Part shown: positions 38,583-48,975 of the stretch, one piece after another
Layout of the letters: the number at the start of each line of letters is the position of its first letter
Position numbering within the stretch: the stretch's first letter is position 1
Source of the DNA: Gemmobacter sp. 24YEA27
GTDB lineage: Bacteria > Pseudomonadota > Alphaproteobacteria > Rhodobacterales > Rhodobacteraceae
Reading direction: 5' to 3'
NCBI RefSeq assembly: GCF_030052995.1
Contig: NZ_JASJPW010000001.1
Span: 186,001 to 250,000 of the forward strand
DNA length: 64,000 nt
The notes under the pieces: model-generated
Told to the model about the DNA's origin: nothing
Database searches by the model: none
The model's input: the letters and a program-made list of their open reading frames with translations, nothing else
Program-made: the position numbers and the translations under genes

Positions 38583-40001
38583 TCAGATCCGGGGCGGGTT
38601 CTTTTCCGGCCAGCGGGTGGCGCGGTGCCAGGCTTCGCCCATGGCGAGAATCGCGGCGTCGGATCCGTGGCGGCCCGCGATCTGGATACCCGTCGGCAGG
38701 CCGTTTGCGCCGAATCCCACCGGAACCGCCAAAGCGGGCAGGCCGATCAGCGAGACCGGCACCACCACCTCCATCCAGCGGTGATAGGTGTCCATCCTTT
38801 GGCCATTGATGCTTTCGGGATAGCGCCAGTCGGCCGGGAAGGGCCAGACCTGCGCCACCGGCATCACCAGCGCATCGTAATCCGCCAGCAGCTGATGCGC
38901 GCGCGCATACCAGGCGGAGCGGATTTTCGACGCCTGGTAGAGCGCCTCTGCCGTCACGCCTGCGCCGGTCTCGACCTCCCATTGCGTTTCGGGTTTGAGC
39001 CGGGCCCAGCGGGCGGGCGTTTGGCGCTCGGCCCCTTTGCCCCCGAAATTCAGGAAGCTGCGGATCGTGACCCAGGCCTGCCAGAGATCGGCCATCGGCA
39101 GAGGGAGCGGCACCGGCACCACTTCGGCACCGAGGCTTTCAAAGGTCTTCAGCCCGGCCTCACAGGCGGCGATGATGCCTGGCTCAAACGGGATCTGACC
39201 GTTGAAATCACCAAACCAGGCAATGCGCTTCCCGTTGAGATCATCCGGCGCAGCCCTGACCGCACCGAGGTAATCCTGCACGGGCTGACCAAAGGGGGTC
39301 AGCGGGTTGGCCCCGGCCTGAACGCCCAAAAGCAGCGCGAGATCGGCGATATCGCGGGCCATCGGGCCTTCCGTCGCCATCGTGTCAAGGAAAGTCTCGG
39401 CCCCGGCATCGGTCGGGACAAGCCCCCAGCTCGGACGAAACCCGTAGACATTACAAAAGGCTGCGGGGTTTCTGAGGCTGCCCATCATATCCGAACCATC
39501 CGCCAGCGGCACCATCCGCGCGGCCAGCGCCGCCGCCGCGCCCCCCGATGACCCGCCGGCGCTTCGCGTCAGGTCATAGGGATTGCGCGTCACGCCATGC
39601 ACCGGGTTGAAACTGTGGCTGCCATGCCCCCATTCCGGCGTATTGGTCTTGCCGATCACGACCGCCCCTGCCGCCCGCATCCGTGCAACGATCAGATCAT
39701 CGGCCTCGGGTATGTGATCGGCGTAAAGCGGCGAGCCATAGGTTGTCCGGATGCCTTTGGTGTTCAGGAGATCTTTCACCGCCAGCGGCAGGCCAAACAG
39801 CGCGCCTTCAGGTGCCACATCGTCCAGCGCCCGCGCCTCTGCCATGATCTGGTCGGGATCGCGCAGCGAGATCACCGCATTCACCTGCGGGTTCACCGAA
39901 GCGATGCGGGCCAGATGCGCCTCCATCACCTCAGACGGTTTCACCTCGCGCCGGGTGATCAGCTGCGAGAGATCGAGAGCGGAGCAAGCGGTGAGATCCA
40001 T
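38583..40001 (-). CDS. Amidase (amidase-signature family)
   Basis: A 472-residue amidase-signature hydrolase. The Ser-cisSer-Lys triad is visible: Lys in [13 protein letters not shown], and the [25 protein letters not shown] core with both Ser. The C-terminal part ([21 protein letters not shown]) is typical. The start at 40001 is chosen by homology over longer frames that would overlap the dapF region. The substrate cannot be told from sequence. Confidence 0.92.
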   Translation of the reverse strand: MDLTACSALDLSQLITRREVKPSEVMEAHLARIASVNPQVNAVISLRDPDQIMAEARALDDVAPEGALFGLPLAVKDLLNTKGIRTTYGSPLYADHIPEADDLIVARMRAAGAVVIGKTNTPEWGHGSHSFNPVHGVTRNPYDLTRSAGGSSGGAAAALAARMVPLADGSDMMGSLRNPAAFCNVYGFRPSWGLVPTDAGAETFLDTMATEGPMARDIADLALLLGVQAGANPLTPFGQPVQDYLGAVRAAPDDLNGKRIAWFGDFNGQIPFEPGIIAACEAGLKTFESLGAEVVPVPLPLPMADLWQAWVTIRSFLNFGGKGAERQTPARWARLKPETQWEVETGAGVTAEALYQASKIRSAWYARAHQLLADYDALVMPVAQVWPFPADWRYPESINGQRMDTYHRWMEVVVPVSLIGLPALAVPVGFGANGLPTGIQIAGRHGSDAAILAMGEAWHRATRWPEKNPPRI

Positions 40002-40156
40002 GGCAGTCCCGTGACAATGCATTCGCCCGAAGGCTAGCAGAGGCAGCGACCCGGGTGAAAGCCCCTCAGGACAGGAAAGCACCCCCTGCAAAACCGGCAT
40101 ACGGGCCTGCATTTTGCGCTCTGGATTGCGGGGCGGCGCAGGCGTATATGGGGCGC

Positions 40157-41011
40157 ATGACACAGGGCCCTGACCGCAGCGGCCTGCCCTTCATCAAGAT
40201 GCATGGGGCGGGCAATGATTTCGTGGTGATCGACTCGCGGGCACGCGGCGAGGCGATGGTAACGGCTGCGCTGGCGCGCGCGCTTGGCGACCGCAACCGG
40301 GGCGTGGGCTTTGATCAGCTGGCCGAGATCCGTCCGGCGCCCGAAGGTCAGGACGGCGTGGATTTCACGCTGGATTTCTGGAACACCGATGGCAGCCGCG
40401 CCGGGGCCTGCGGCAATGCCACGCGCTGCGTCTCGGATTACGTGATGCGCGATCTGGGCAAAGATGCGGTGACGCTGATCACCCAACGCGGAACCCTGCG
40501 GGCCGAGCGGCTGAAAGATGGCCGGGTCAATGTGAATATGGGCCAGCCGCAGCTGGACTGGGCCGAGGTGCCGCTGTCACATGCTGTCGATACCGCGCAT
40601 CTGCCGCTGGATGGTGCGCCGGTGGCGGTTGGCATGGGCAACCCGCATTGCGTGTTCTTTGTGCCCGATGCCGATACGGCGGATGTCGCTGGCCGCGGCC
40701 CGCGGGTCGAACATGCCCCCCTGTTCCCCGAACGCACCAATGTCGAATTCGCCAGCCTGACTGGCCCCGACAGGTTGCGCATGCGGGTCTGGGAGCGCGG
40801 CGCCGGCATCACGCTCGCCTGCGGCTCGGGCGCCTGTGCCGCGGCCGTCGCGGCGCATCTGCGCGGACTGACCGGGCGGCGCGTGACGCTCGACCTTGAC
40901 GGCGGCGCGCTGGAGATAGACTGGCGCGAGGATGGCGTCTGGATGGCCGGACCGGTAGCGCTGGTCTTCGAGGGCCGTATCCCGCCCGCCTTCCTGGCGT
41001 CCCTGACATGA
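40157..41011 (+). CDS. dapF: Diaminopimelate epimerase
   Basis: A 284-residue PLP-independent racemase converting LL- to meso-diaminopimelate for lysine and peptidoglycan. The two catalytic Cys are C85 in GACGNATRC and C222 in [23 protein letters not shown] is the usual N-terminal motif. The start at 40157 is preferred on homology. It overlaps mtaB by 4 bases. Confidence 0.95.
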   Translation: MTQGPDRSGLPFIKMHGAGNDFVVIDSRARGEAMVTAALARALGDRNRGVGFDQLAEIRPAPEGQDGVDFTLDFWNTDGSRAGACGNATRCVSDYVMRDLGKDAVTLITQRGTLRAERLKDGRVNVNMGQPQLDWAEVPLSHAVDTAHLPLDGAPVAVGMGNPHCVFFVPDADTADVAGRGPRVEHAPLFPERTNVEFASLTGPDRLRMRVWERGAGITLACGSGACAAAVAAHLRGLTGRRVTLDLDGGALEIDWREDGVWMAGPVALVFEGRIPPAFLASLT

Positions 41012-42282
41012 ACGCGCCTGTTTTCGCCACCCTGGGCTGCCGCCTGAACGCCTATGAGACCGAGGCGATGAAGGAACTCGCCGCCGCCGCCGGGGTCAAT
41101 GGTGCGGTCGTGGTCAATACCTGCGCGGTGACGGCCGAGGCCGTGCGCAAGGCCAAGCAGGAAATCCGTCGTCTGGCGCGGGAAAACCCCGGCGCCCCGG
41201 TGATCGTCACCGGCTGCGCGGCACAGACCGAACCCGAGACCTTTGCAGCGATGCCCGAGGTGACGAAAGTCATCGGCAATCACGAAAAGATGCAGGCCGA
41301 GACCTGGACAGGGCTGCGCGCGCCCCTCCTGGCCCCGGACCTGATCGGCGTGACCGAGAAGACGCTGGTCAATGACATCATGTCGGTGAAAGAAACCGCC
41401 GGCCATCTGATCGACGGCTTCGGCCGCCATCGCGCCTATGTCCAGGTGCAGAATGGCTGCGACCATCGCTGCACCTTCTGTATCATCCCTTATGGGCGTG
41501 GCAATTCGCGCTCGGTCCCCGCCGGCGTGGTGATCGAACAGATCAAACGTCTGGTCGACAAGGGATTTCAGGAAGTTGTCCTGACCGGTGTCGATCTCAC
41601 CTCCTGGGGGGCAGACCTGCCCGCGACGCCGCGCCTTGGCGATCTGGTGATGCGGATCCTGCGGCTGGTGCCGGATCTGGCACGGCTCAGGATCTCGTCG
41701 ATTGACAGCATCGAAGCCGATGAGAACCTGATGCAGGCGATCGCGACCGAAAGCCGCCTGATGCCGCATCTGCATCTCAGCCTGCAAGCAGGCGACGACA
41801 TGATCCTGAAACGGATGAAGCGCCGCCATCTGCGCGATGACGCGATCCGGTTCTGCGAAGAGGCCCGCAGCCTGCGCCCCGACCTGATCTTTGGCGCCGA
41901 TATCATTGCCGGCTTCCCGACCGAGACCGACGAGATGTTTGAAAACAGTCTGAAGCTGGTCTCGGATTGCGACCTGACCTTCCTGCATGTCTTCCCCTAT
42001 TCGCCCCGAAAAGGTACCCCCGCCGCGCGGATGCCACAGGTGAAAGGCCCGCTGATCCGCGACCGCGCCGCCCGGCTTCGCACCGCGGGGGAAAGCGCGC
42101 TCATCCGCCATCTGGAAAGCCAGCAGGGCGCCCTGCATCAGGTCCTGACCGAAGGTGCGCATAACGGCCGCACCGGCCAGTTCACCGAAGTGAGCTTTGC
42201 CGCGCCGCAGCCCGAGGGCCGCATCATCCCGGCCCGGATCACCGGCCAGGACGGCGCGCGCCTGATCGCCACCCCGCTCTGA
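41008..42282 (+). CDS. mtaB: tRNA (t6A37) methylthiotransferase
   Basis: A 424-residue radical SAM enzyme converting t6A37 to ms2t6A37 in tRNA. The N-terminal MTTase domain has Cys at 11, 39 and 70 for one 4Fe-4S cluster; the radical SAM cluster is C151, C155 and C158 (CDHRCTFC), and a TRAM-like tail follows. The domain order and [10 protein letters not shown] point to MtaB rather than MiaB. It is coupled to dapF by ATGA. Confidence 0.92.
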   Translation: MNAPVFATLGCRLNAYETEAMKELAAAAGVNGAVVVNTCAVTAEAVRKAKQEIRRLARENPGAPVIVTGCAAQTEPETFAAMPEVTKVIGNHEKMQAETWTGLRAPLLAPDLIGVTEKTLVNDIMSVKETAGHLIDGFGRHRAYVQVQNGCDHRCTFCIIPYGRGNSRSVPAGVVIEQIKRLVDKGFQEVVLTGVDLTSWGADLPATPRLGDLVMRILRLVPDLARLRISSIDSIEADENLMQAIATESRLMPHLHLSLQAGDDMILKRMKRRHLRDDAIRFCEEARSLRPDLIFGADIIAGFPTETDEMFENSLKLVSDCDLTFLHVFPYSPRKGTPAARMPQVKGPLIRDRAARLRTAGESALIRHLESQQGALHQVLTEGAHNGRTGQFTEVSFAAPQPEGRIIPARITGQDGARLIATPL

Positions 42283-42444
42283 CATCCCCGGCTGCGTCTC
42301 GGGCCGGCCCGCATCGGCTGCTCCCCGCACAGGTTCCCCTTGATGGGCCTGCGGGCGCCAGGGTCTGGTTTTCCTGAACAAATCACTTTTGATCTGGGTC
42401 TCATCACCTGTCTGTGACAGCTTGCTCAAAATTCACGCTGAGTT

Positions 42445-43551
42445 ATGAGTCCGATGTCTTATACAAACCTGACCCTCCCCGACCGCCCGCTGAAGCTCAC
42501 CCCCGGCAGCATTTCTCCTCCCGGTGCCACCCTTTTCGCGGTGATTGTCATGCTGATCGTCGGCGGCTTTCTGGCCTGGTGGCAGGGTCCGGATATCTGG
42601 CGCGACTGGCAAATCAGCCAGAACCCGGTGACGGTTGAAGACAGCGATGTCCAGAACGGCCAATGCACGACCCGCAAAGCCTTTTTCACCGATTGCGAGG
42701 CTCACGTCGCCTATAAGTACCAGGGCCAGCATTACGAATCCGATATCAGGCTGATGTTCGTCGATTTCCATAGCGGCGATTACTGGGTCGATGTGGTGAT
42801 CTCGGGCGACAAGCCGCATCTGGCGACGCTGAGCCTTGGCGTGGAAAAGATCTGGAACCGGATCCTGATGCTGGCGGCCTTCGCGCTGCTGTTCTTTGGC
42901 GGCGCGGCTGCGATCCTCTGGCAACGCCTCCGGGCAGCCAGGGCGTCGCGCGCCCTCGCGCAACCCTCACGCCTGGCGCTGCTGCCGCTTGTGATCACCA
43001 ATATGCAGAACCTGCGCGGCAAAACGCAGATCAGCTATCATGACAAGGACCAGCCCAAACCCGTGCTGACCACGACCCTGCGCAAGGGCGACGATCCTCT
43101 GATGGTCTGGGATGATCAGGGCAATGGTTATGGCCTTGGTGTAAAGGGCACCGGCTCCCGTCTCGCGGCCTTGCTGGACCGGGGCCTGACGCGGATCGAT
43201 CTGACCGATCAGGAACGCCGTGAGGCGCTGGCCCTGCTGGACCGCGAGGAGGCCGAAAAATTCGGCCAGCCGCAGCACAGCGAAACCCCGGCCAAGAAAC
43301 GCGGCGGCGGGGCCCTGCGCAATGTTCTGGCCGGGCTGGGGGTGATCCTCTTCTTCGTTCTGGCGGCGCTTGGCTGGTGGCTCTGGTATGTGACCGGCAG
43401 CCCGGACTCCCACGATCCGCTGGGAATGGAGATCAATGCGATGATGCCGGCCCCGATCAACAGCTGGGCCTGTGGCAAGCTGGAGGAGCGGTTCGGGGAC
43501 CAGAATGCCCCCTATGGCTGTACTGCGGATGACTACGTCAGCTGGAAATGA
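42445..43551 (+). CDS. Hypothetical membrane protein (three helices)
   Basis: A 368-residue protein of no family I recognise. One helix near residues 28-48, a roughly 85-residue loop with two Cys (QCTTRKAFFTDC), a second helix near 140-160, a cytoplasmic-looking domain (about 165-285), a third helix near 295-320, and a 45-residue C-terminal tail with another Cys pair (WACGKLEERF... YGCTADDY). The Cys pairs suggest disulfides on the outer face. An ATG at 42454 is an alternative start. It stands alone. Confidence 0.7.
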   Translation: MSPMSYTNLTLPDRPLKLTPGSISPPGATLFAVIVMLIVGGFLAWWQGPDIWRDWQISQNPVTVEDSDVQNGQCTTRKAFFTDCEAHVAYKYQGQHYESDIRLMFVDFHSGDYWVDVVISGDKPHLATLSLGVEKIWNRILMLAAFALLFFGGAAAILWQRLRAARASRALAQPSRLALLPLVITNMQNLRGKTQISYHDKDQPKPVLTTTLRKGDDPLMVWDDQGNGYGLGVKGTGSRLAALLDRGLTRIDLTDQERREALALLDREEAEKFGQPQHSETPAKKRGGGALRNVLAGLGVILFFVLAALGWWLWYVTGSPDSHDPLGMEINAMMPAPINSWACGKLEERFGDQNAPYGCTADDYVSWK

Positions 43552-43590
43552 TCAGCGCCCCGCCGGTGGCACCCTGGGAAGCCTCCGGCG

Positions 43591-43689
43591 GGGATACTTA
43601 AGGACAGAAAATGATGCAGTTTTTCAACTCATTTTCTGTCTCTAAATATCCCGGGGGAGTCTCCGCAAGGAGACGGGGGCAGCGCCCCC
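43591..43689. repeat. Palindromic intergenic element (Rhodobacteraceae-type repeat)
   Basis: Nested inverted repeats lie between convergent genes: GGGATA/TATCCC (43591/43647) around a perfect 12-bp stem GACAGAAAATGA/TCATTTTCTGTC (43603-43614/43629-43640), then GTCTCC-GCAA-GGAGAC (43659-43674), then GGGGGC-AGC-GCCCCC (43675-43689). Similar strings recur after genes in related genomes, which I know only as a general pattern. Confidence 0.7.
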
Positions 43690-43706
43690 TGCCCGGTTGC
43701 CAGTTC

Positions 43707-44744
43707 TCACAGGTTTCGTATGGTATCGCCGGGTTGCAGCTTCGGCTCGAACTCGATGACCTCGCCACCGATAACGCCGCTGGAGCGTTTGCCGGCAATG
43801 ATCTCGGCCGCGGCGACCCCGGTTTCCAGCCGGCAGGCATCCATCGTCGCCAGCCGGCGCGGCAGACCGTCGAGCAGTTCGACCCCGTTGAACCCGGCAA
43901 GCCCGATCCGGCCCGGCACATCCAATCCCTGCTCAAGACACCATAGCAGCCCACCTGCGCCGATCATATCGTTGGAATAATACAGGAAATCGACGTCCGG
44001 GCGGCGCTTCAGCAGCGTCTCGGTCATCTCGCGCCCCTTGGCAAGCGCCGAGCCGCCGGAATAGAATTCGCGGTCCACCAGCGAGAGGCCGGCAGCGGCC
44101 AGCGCCTCTTCAAACCCTTCCAGTCGCTTCCTCGCACGGTGGTCATTCGTCGGCATATGGGTGCCGAGAAAGGCAATCTTGCGATAGCCCGCCGCGATGA
44201 TCGCCTCGGCCATCTTGCGACCGGCGCGGCGATGCGAGATCCCCACCATACTGTCGACCGGTGTGCCGTCGATATCCATGATCTCGACAATCGGGATACC
44301 GGCCTGCGCCAGCATCGCCTTTGACGCCTCGGAATGTTCCAGCCCCGCCACGATCAGCCCCGAGGGCCGCCAGGACAGCATCTCATAGATGACCTGTTCT
44401 TCGCGATCGACCTGATAATTCGAGACGCCCACCACCGGCTGCAAACCGGTATCTTCCAGCGTCTTCGAAATTCCGGTCATCACCTCGGGAAAGACCATAT
44501 TCGACAAAGACGGGATCACCACTCCGACCAGATTGACCCGCTGGCTCGCCAGTGCGCCCGCGATTTTATTGGGCACATAGCCCAGACGGCGCGCGGCCTC
44601 GAGGACCCTGGCCCGCGTCGTCTCTGACACATCGCCGCGATTGCGCAACACCCGGCTGACCGTCATTTCGCTGACCCCTGAAGCCTCTGACACATCGCGG
44701 AGGGTCAGGGCGCGGTGGGGTTCGGGCGGCGTAGCTTTGGTCAA
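43707..44744 (-). CDS. LacI-family transcriptional regulator
   Basis: A 345-residue LacI-type repressor. The HTH (TLRDVSEASGVSEMTVSRVLRN) and hinge are near the N terminus, and the periplasmic-binding-like domain starts near VNLVGVVIPSLSN; the branch resembles GntR of gluconate control. The start is taken as the TTG at 44744 because AGAGGA lies 7 bases upstream and no suitable ATG exists. Two TTAGCGC-type operators lie upstream, suggesting autoregulation. Its target genes are not obvious here. Confidence 0.87.
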   Translation of the reverse strand: MTKATPPEPHRALTLRDVSEASGVSEMTVSRVLRNRGDVSETTRARVLEAARRLGYVPNKIAGALASQRVNLVGVVIPSLSNMVFPEVMTGISKTLEDTGLQPVVGVSNYQVDREEQVIYEMLSWRPSGLIVAGLEHSEASKAMLAQAGIPIVEIMDIDGTPVDSMVGISHRRAGRKMAEAIIAAGYRKIAFLGTHMPTNDHRARKRLEGFEEALAAAGLSLVDREFYSGGSALAKGREMTETLLKRRPDVDFLYYSNDMIGAGGLLWCLEQGLDVPGRIGLAGFNGVELLDGLPRRLATMDACRLETGVAAAEIIAGKRSSGVIGGEVIEFEPKLQPGDTIRNL

Positions 44745-44816
44745 TGGGTGGTCCTCTGGCGGGATCTGAAACGGGCGGGCAGATCGGGGCGGGTCATGAA
44801 ACAGCGCTTTCCTGAT

Positions 44817-44877
44817 TGTTAGCGCCTCAGGAGGGGCTTGAACAGGCAGTAATCCCCTGCTAATGATAGCGCTAACA
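44817..44877. promoter_or_regulatory. Two candidate LacI-family operators upstream of the LacI gene
   Basis: TGATAGCGCTAACA at 44864-44877 is a near-palindrome centred on CG as LacI-family sites are. TGTTAGCGCC at 44817-44826 shares the same TGTTAGCGC half-site. They lie 73 and 120 bases before the regulator's start. The rest of 44745-45004 has no gene. Confidence 0.55.
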
Positions 44878-45004
44878 GTGAAAACTGTGATCCGGATGCT
44901 CTGTGCAAGCTCTCTATATGAGCCTCCGGACCCCTGAGGGGGGTGGTGGGCCAAATTCACCCCCCTTCACATCTTCCCCACACAGCTTTATTTTCATAAA
45001 TATA

Positions 45005-45604
45005 TCAGTAGGTTGGCGGGCTTATCGCCCAGATCACCTCGGTCTCAGCCGGGCCCGGATTGCGATAACGATGCGGCTCACGTGAGGCGAAGGAAAAGCT
45101 GTCCCCCGCCTCCAGCCGGAAATGACGGTCACCGACCCAGAGCTCCAGCTGCCCCGACAGCACCAGACCGACCTCGTCACCGTCATGACTATAGGCATCC
45201 TGTGCTTCGGCGCCGGGCGGCAGGCGCGAGCGGATCATCTCCAGCGCCATCGACATGCGCGGCGTCAGCAATTCATCGACCGCGCCGCCCTGATAGGCGA
45301 CCTGGAGGCGGTTGGCCTGGCGGATGACATAGCCCTGCTCGGCTTCGGGCACCGCTTGCTCGTCGCCGGCGAAAAACCATTGCACCGTCACACCCAGATG
45401 CTGCGCAATGGAAACCAGCGCGTTGATCGAGGGTTCGGCAAGATCCCGTTCGATCTGGCTCAGATAGCCGATAGAAAGCCCTGCCCCTTCGGCCAGCTGC
45501 GCCAGCGTCTGTTTGCGCCGCTTGCGCAGCTCACGCAGCCTTTCGCCCAGGACGCGGCCCTCGGCGGCAGGCGCAGCCTTCAGGCGCGGCTCATCCGGCT
45601 TCAT
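45005..45604 (-). CDS. XRE-cupin transcriptional regulator
   Basis: A 199-residue regulator with an N-terminal XRE HTH (about 20-75, TLAQLAEGAGLSIGYLSQIERD) and a C-terminal cupin ligand domain (about 115-195, SHDGDEVGLVLSGQLELWVG and HRYRNPG). Proteins of this build often control amine or amino-acid catabolism. It is divergent from the OYE-type demethylase gene across a 95-base promoter region and is its likely regulator. Confidence 0.88.
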   Translation of the reverse strand: MKPDEPRLKAAPAAEGRVLGERLRELRKRRKQTLAQLAEGAGLSIGYLSQIERDLAEPSINALVSIAQHLGVTVQWFFAGDEQAVPEAEQGYVIRQANRLQVAYQGGAVDELLTPRMSMALEMIRSRLPPGAEAQDAYSHDGDEVGLVLSGQLELWVGDRHFRLEAGDSFSFASREPHRYRNPGPAETEVIWAISPPTY

Positions 45605-45699
45605 CCTGCATCCCCCCTCCGTCAGTAAAAAATACTATTGATTTTTTTACTTGCCCTGTCAAACCTGCCGCATCCGCCACCCAGGGAGCCCGGGCAGCC

Positions 45700-47658
45700 A
45701 TGACCGACGCGATGTTTCCGCACCTGTTCCGCCCATTGACCATCCGGGGGCGCGAGATCCGCAACCGCATCGTCTCGACCGGGCATGACACCTGCCTGCC
45801 GGACCATGGGTTGGTGAACGAGGCCTATATCGCCTATCAGGAAACCCGCGCCAAAGGCGGCGCCGGGCTGATCGTGACCCAGGTGGCGGGCGTACATGAG
45901 ACAGCGCGCTATACATCGCATCTGATCATGGCGACGACAGATGACTGTATACCGGGCTATGCCGAACTGGCGCGGCGCTGCCACAGGCATGGTGCGCGGG
46001 TGGTTTCGCAACTGTTCCATCCCGGGCGCGAAATCATGGAAAGCGCGAATGGGATGCTGGCGGTGGCATATTCCGCATCCGGCACCCCGAATGAGCGGTT
46101 CCGCAATATGCCGCGCGAAATGGATGCCGCGATGATCGCCGAAATCACGCAAGGCTATGCCGATGCGGCGCAGCGGATGTACAGGGCCGGCCTTGACGGC
46201 GTCGAACTGGTCGCCTCGCATGGCTATCTGCCGGCGCAATTCCTCAACCCCCGCGTCAACCGACGCCAGGATGACTATGGCGGGTCAGAGGGCAACCGTC
46301 TGAAATTCATGGCGGATGTGCTGGAAGCCATGCGCGCGGCAACGGGCGATGATTTCATCATCGGGCTCAGGATCTCGGCCAGTGAGAAAGACGAGGCCGG
46401 GCTGACCAATGCCGAGACGCTGGCGGCGGCAAAAGGGCTTGGCACGCGGATCGACTATCTTTCCGTCACCATTGGCACCTCGGCGACCATCAGAGGCGCG
46501 GTCCATATCGCGCCGCCGATGAACTTCCCGGCCGCCTATACGGCGCCCGAGGCCTGCGCATTCAAGGCTGCGCTGGACGTGCCGGTGTTCATCACCGGCC
46601 GCATAAACCAGCCGCAAGAGGCCGAACTGGTGATCGCGCGCGGCGAGGCCGATGGCTGTGGCATGACCCGCGCGCTGATCTGTGACCCCGAAATGCCGGT
46701 CAAAGCGGATCAGGGGCGGTTCGATGACATCCGCGCCTGTATCGGCTGCAATCAGGCTTGTATTCACCACTTCCACCGGGGCCTGCCGATTTCCTGCATC
46801 CAGCATCCCGAAACCGGGCGCGAGACGGTGTTCGGCCTTCATCCCGCAACCGCGCGACCGCGCAGGATAATGGTGATCGGCGGCGGCCCGGCCGGGCTGA
46901 AAGCGGCAGCGGTGGCGGCAGAGCGCGGTCATCACGTGACGCTTTTCGAGGCGGAACCACGCCTGGGCGGCCAGGCATTGCTGGCGCAGCTTTTGCCGCA
47001 TCGCGCAGAGTTTGGCGGCATCGTGACCAATCTCACCCGCGAATGCGCGCTTGCGGGCGTCACAATCCGCAAGAATACCCGCGTCGATGCAAGCCTGTTG
47101 CGCGATTTCGCGCCGGATGCGGTGGTGCTCGCGACCGGGGCCACGCCCTATTTGCCGCCGTTTGAGACGGATGGCGAGATCAGGGTCGCCACCGCCTGGC
47201 AGATCCTGAAGCGCGAGGTGAAACCCGGTGCGCGGGTGGTGGTGGTCGACTGGCGCGCCGACTGGATAGGGCCGGGCGTGGCTGAGGCCCTGGCGCGGGA
47301 CGGCGCCGGGGTCGATCTGGCGGTGAACGGGCTTTATATGGGCGAGGCCATGCCCTTCTACGTCCGCGATGCGACGGCGGCCTCGCTGCACCGGCTTGGT
47401 GTGCGGGTCACGCCCTATGCGCGGCTGATCGGCACCTTTGGCGATACGGTCTTCCTGCAGCATACCGCATCAGAGCTGCCGATTGAAATCGAAGGCGTGG
47501 ATATGCTGGTTCTGTCGTCCGGGCATCTGCCCTTTGACGGGCTCAGGTCTGAGATTACGGCCCTGGGCATCGAATGTCATGGCATCGGCGATTGCGAGAC
47601 CCCCCGCACCGCGGAAGAGGCGGTCTATGAGGGGATGCTGGCCGGTCGCGCCCTCTGA
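45700..47658 (+). CDS. OYE-type FMN/FAD/4Fe-4S oxidoreductase (trimethylamine dehydrogenase/DgcA-like demethylase)
   Basis: A 652-residue flavoenzyme. The N-terminal OYE-like TIM barrel (about 1-340) binds FMN, a 4Fe-4S motif C-x2-C-x3-C-x11-C starts at CIGCNQAC (about residue 347), and a C-terminal FAD/NAD domain follows with MVIGGGPAGLKAA (about 387). This build is known from trimethylamine dehydrogenase, 2,4-dienoyl-CoA reductase, DgcA (dimethylglycine use) and N-methylproline demethylase. The nearby FAD/GcvT dehydrogenase favours an N-demethylase, which is inference. Confidence 0.85.
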   Translation: MTDAMFPHLFRPLTIRGREIRNRIVSTGHDTCLPDHGLVNEAYIAYQETRAKGGAGLIVTQVAGVHETARYTSHLIMATTDDCIPGYAELARRCHRHGARVVSQLFHPGREIMESANGMLAVAYSASGTPNERFRNMPREMDAAMIAEITQGYADAAQRMYRAGLDGVELVASHGYLPAQFLNPRVNRRQDDYGGSEGNRLKFMADVLEAMRAATGDDFIIGLRISASEKDEAGLTNAETLAAAKGLGTRIDYLSVTIGTSATIRGAVHIAPPMNFPAAYTAPEACAFKAALDVPVFITGRINQPQEAELVIARGEADGCGMTRALICDPEMPVKADQGRFDDIRACIGCNQACIHHFHRGLPISCIQHPETGRETVFGLHPATARPRRIMVIGGGPAGLKAAAVAAERGHHVTLFEAEPRLGGQALLAQLLPHRAEFGGIVTNLTRECALAGVTIRKNTRVDASLLRDFAPDAVVLATGATPYLPPFETDGEIRVATAWQILKREVKPGARVVVVDWRADWIGPGVAEALARDGAGVDLAVNGLYMGEAMPFYVRDATAASLHRLGVRVTPYARLIGTFGDTVFLQHTASELPIEIEGVDMLVLSSGHLPFDGLRSEITALGIECHGIGDCETPRTAEEAVYEGMLAGRAL

Positions 47659-47673
47659 CCTTCGCGTCAAGTC

Positions 47674-47697
47674 CCGCCCGGGCCTGCGCCCGGGCGG
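47674..47697. terminator. Hairpin between convergent OYE-type and eutH genes
   Basis: A perfect 10-bp GC stem (47674-47683 with 47688-47697) and a CTGC loop, without a T tract. Confidence 0.6.
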
Positions 47698-47707
47698 CAA
47701 GGAAGGA

Positions 47708-48903
47708 TCAGCGCTCTGCCGCCGCCAGCGCCTCGGCTTTCGGCACAGACAGCCAGACCGCGAGGATAAAGCCCGCCACACCGCCGAGGAGCTTGCCCAG
47801 GATCAGCGGCGCAATCAGCGTCGGCTGGAAATTCGCGGTGAAAGCCAGGTGATCGCCGAAGGTAAAGGCCGCGCAAACCGCAAAGGCAATCGCCACCACC
47901 TTGTCACGCGGGCGCATCTTTTCCACCAGCCGGAACATGGCAAGGATATTGGCGCAGGCCGCGAGCAGCCCCGCCGCGCCTTCGGGCGCCACGCCGATTT
48001 TCGCGCCCAGCACCTCCATCGGTTTCGCGAGGTATTTGGTCAGAAGGTAGACCATCGGGAAGGCCCCGGCGAGCATGATGCCGATATAGCCCGCCACTTC
48101 CAGCGCGCGGAACTGGTCGGCCTCATCCGCGATGATCGGGTCAAAGCCCCAATGGCCAAAGACATTGGTAAAGAACCCGGTGAAATATTCGACGATCGAG
48201 GCCACCAGCACCAGTGTGATGCCCGCATACATGATCTTTCCGAACCACAGAAAGCCGGTGATCATTGCATCCGGCGCGAACCGCAGACCGAGCGCGATTG
48301 CGACGCAGAAGATGATCAGCGGCAGGAGGTTGCGGAATATCTCGCCAAAACCGAGCGTCAGGGCGAAATTCGCATCGGACGCGGTCGAGACCTCCGGGCG
48401 GATATCCAGCCCCGAAAGTGCGATCACCGTGCAGGAGATCAGCACCCCGACCGGCACCGAGAGAATGCCGGACATGATGCCCAGCGCCATATATTTATGG
48501 TCGGCCTTCTTCAGCATCGCGAGGCCGACCGGGATCGAGAAGATGATCGTCGCGCCCGACATGAAACCGACAACGGTCGCAATCGCCCATGCCTCGCGCG
48601 TCTGGGCAATTTTGTCGGCCAGCTGGTAGCCCCCATATCGCCCGCAATCACCGTGGTCGCGGCAATCGAAGGGTCAGCGCCCACAAGGGCGAAAAGCGGC
48701 CCGGCCGCGAATTCGATAAAATGCGAGAGATAAGGAATCGCGGCCATGATCCCGGCCACAGGAATGAAAATCGGACCGATGGAATGCAGACCCTCGGTGA
48801 ACTCTTTGCCAAGCCCCTTTTCAGGATCGCGGATCGCGGCGATCGCGCCCGCGACGGCGCAGACCATGATCAGCCAGATAATATATGTTCCAATGGAAGC
48901 CAT
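47708..48903 (-). CDS. eutH: EutH-family ethanolamine permease, frameshifted
   Basis: A multi-helix inner-membrane protein matching EutH: IGTYIIWLIMVCAVAGAIA at the N terminus, GLHSIGPIFIPVAGIMAAIPY, then FMSGATIIFSIPVGLAML and DHKYMALGIMSGI. As written the frame breaks after GDMG; one extra C in the plus-strand run at 48630-48634 restores GDMGGYQLADKIAQ and a single protein of about 398 residues. EutH conducts ethanolamine in enterobacteria, but no eutBC lies in this window, so the solute could be a related amino alcohol. Confidence 0.85.
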
Positions 48904-48937
48904 TGCTGTCCCTCCTGTTGATTATTGTTTTCATTGA

Positions 48938-48967
48938 TAAAAGGCCGGGCCATTTCGGGCCCGGCCT
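48938..48967 (-). terminator. Terminator between the FAD/GcvT dehydrogenase and eutH
   Basis: On the minus strand a perfect 10-bp stem (48958-48967 with 48942-48951), a 6-base loop and TTTTAT. Since eutH follows in the same direction only 35 bases later, it may limit readthrough. Confidence 0.85.
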
Positions 48968-48975
48968 GCAGTCAC

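Noticed and set aside
40438..42429. 663-codon minus-strand frame
   Set aside because: Antisense to dapF and mtaB, both of which have complete catalytic motifs.
48904..48975. Glycine-riboswitch-like leader ahead of a GcvT-type gene cluster
   Set aside because: The gap is too short and is explained by a rho-independent terminator and the eutH ribosome site. No tandem aptamer is visible here or upstream of 51480.
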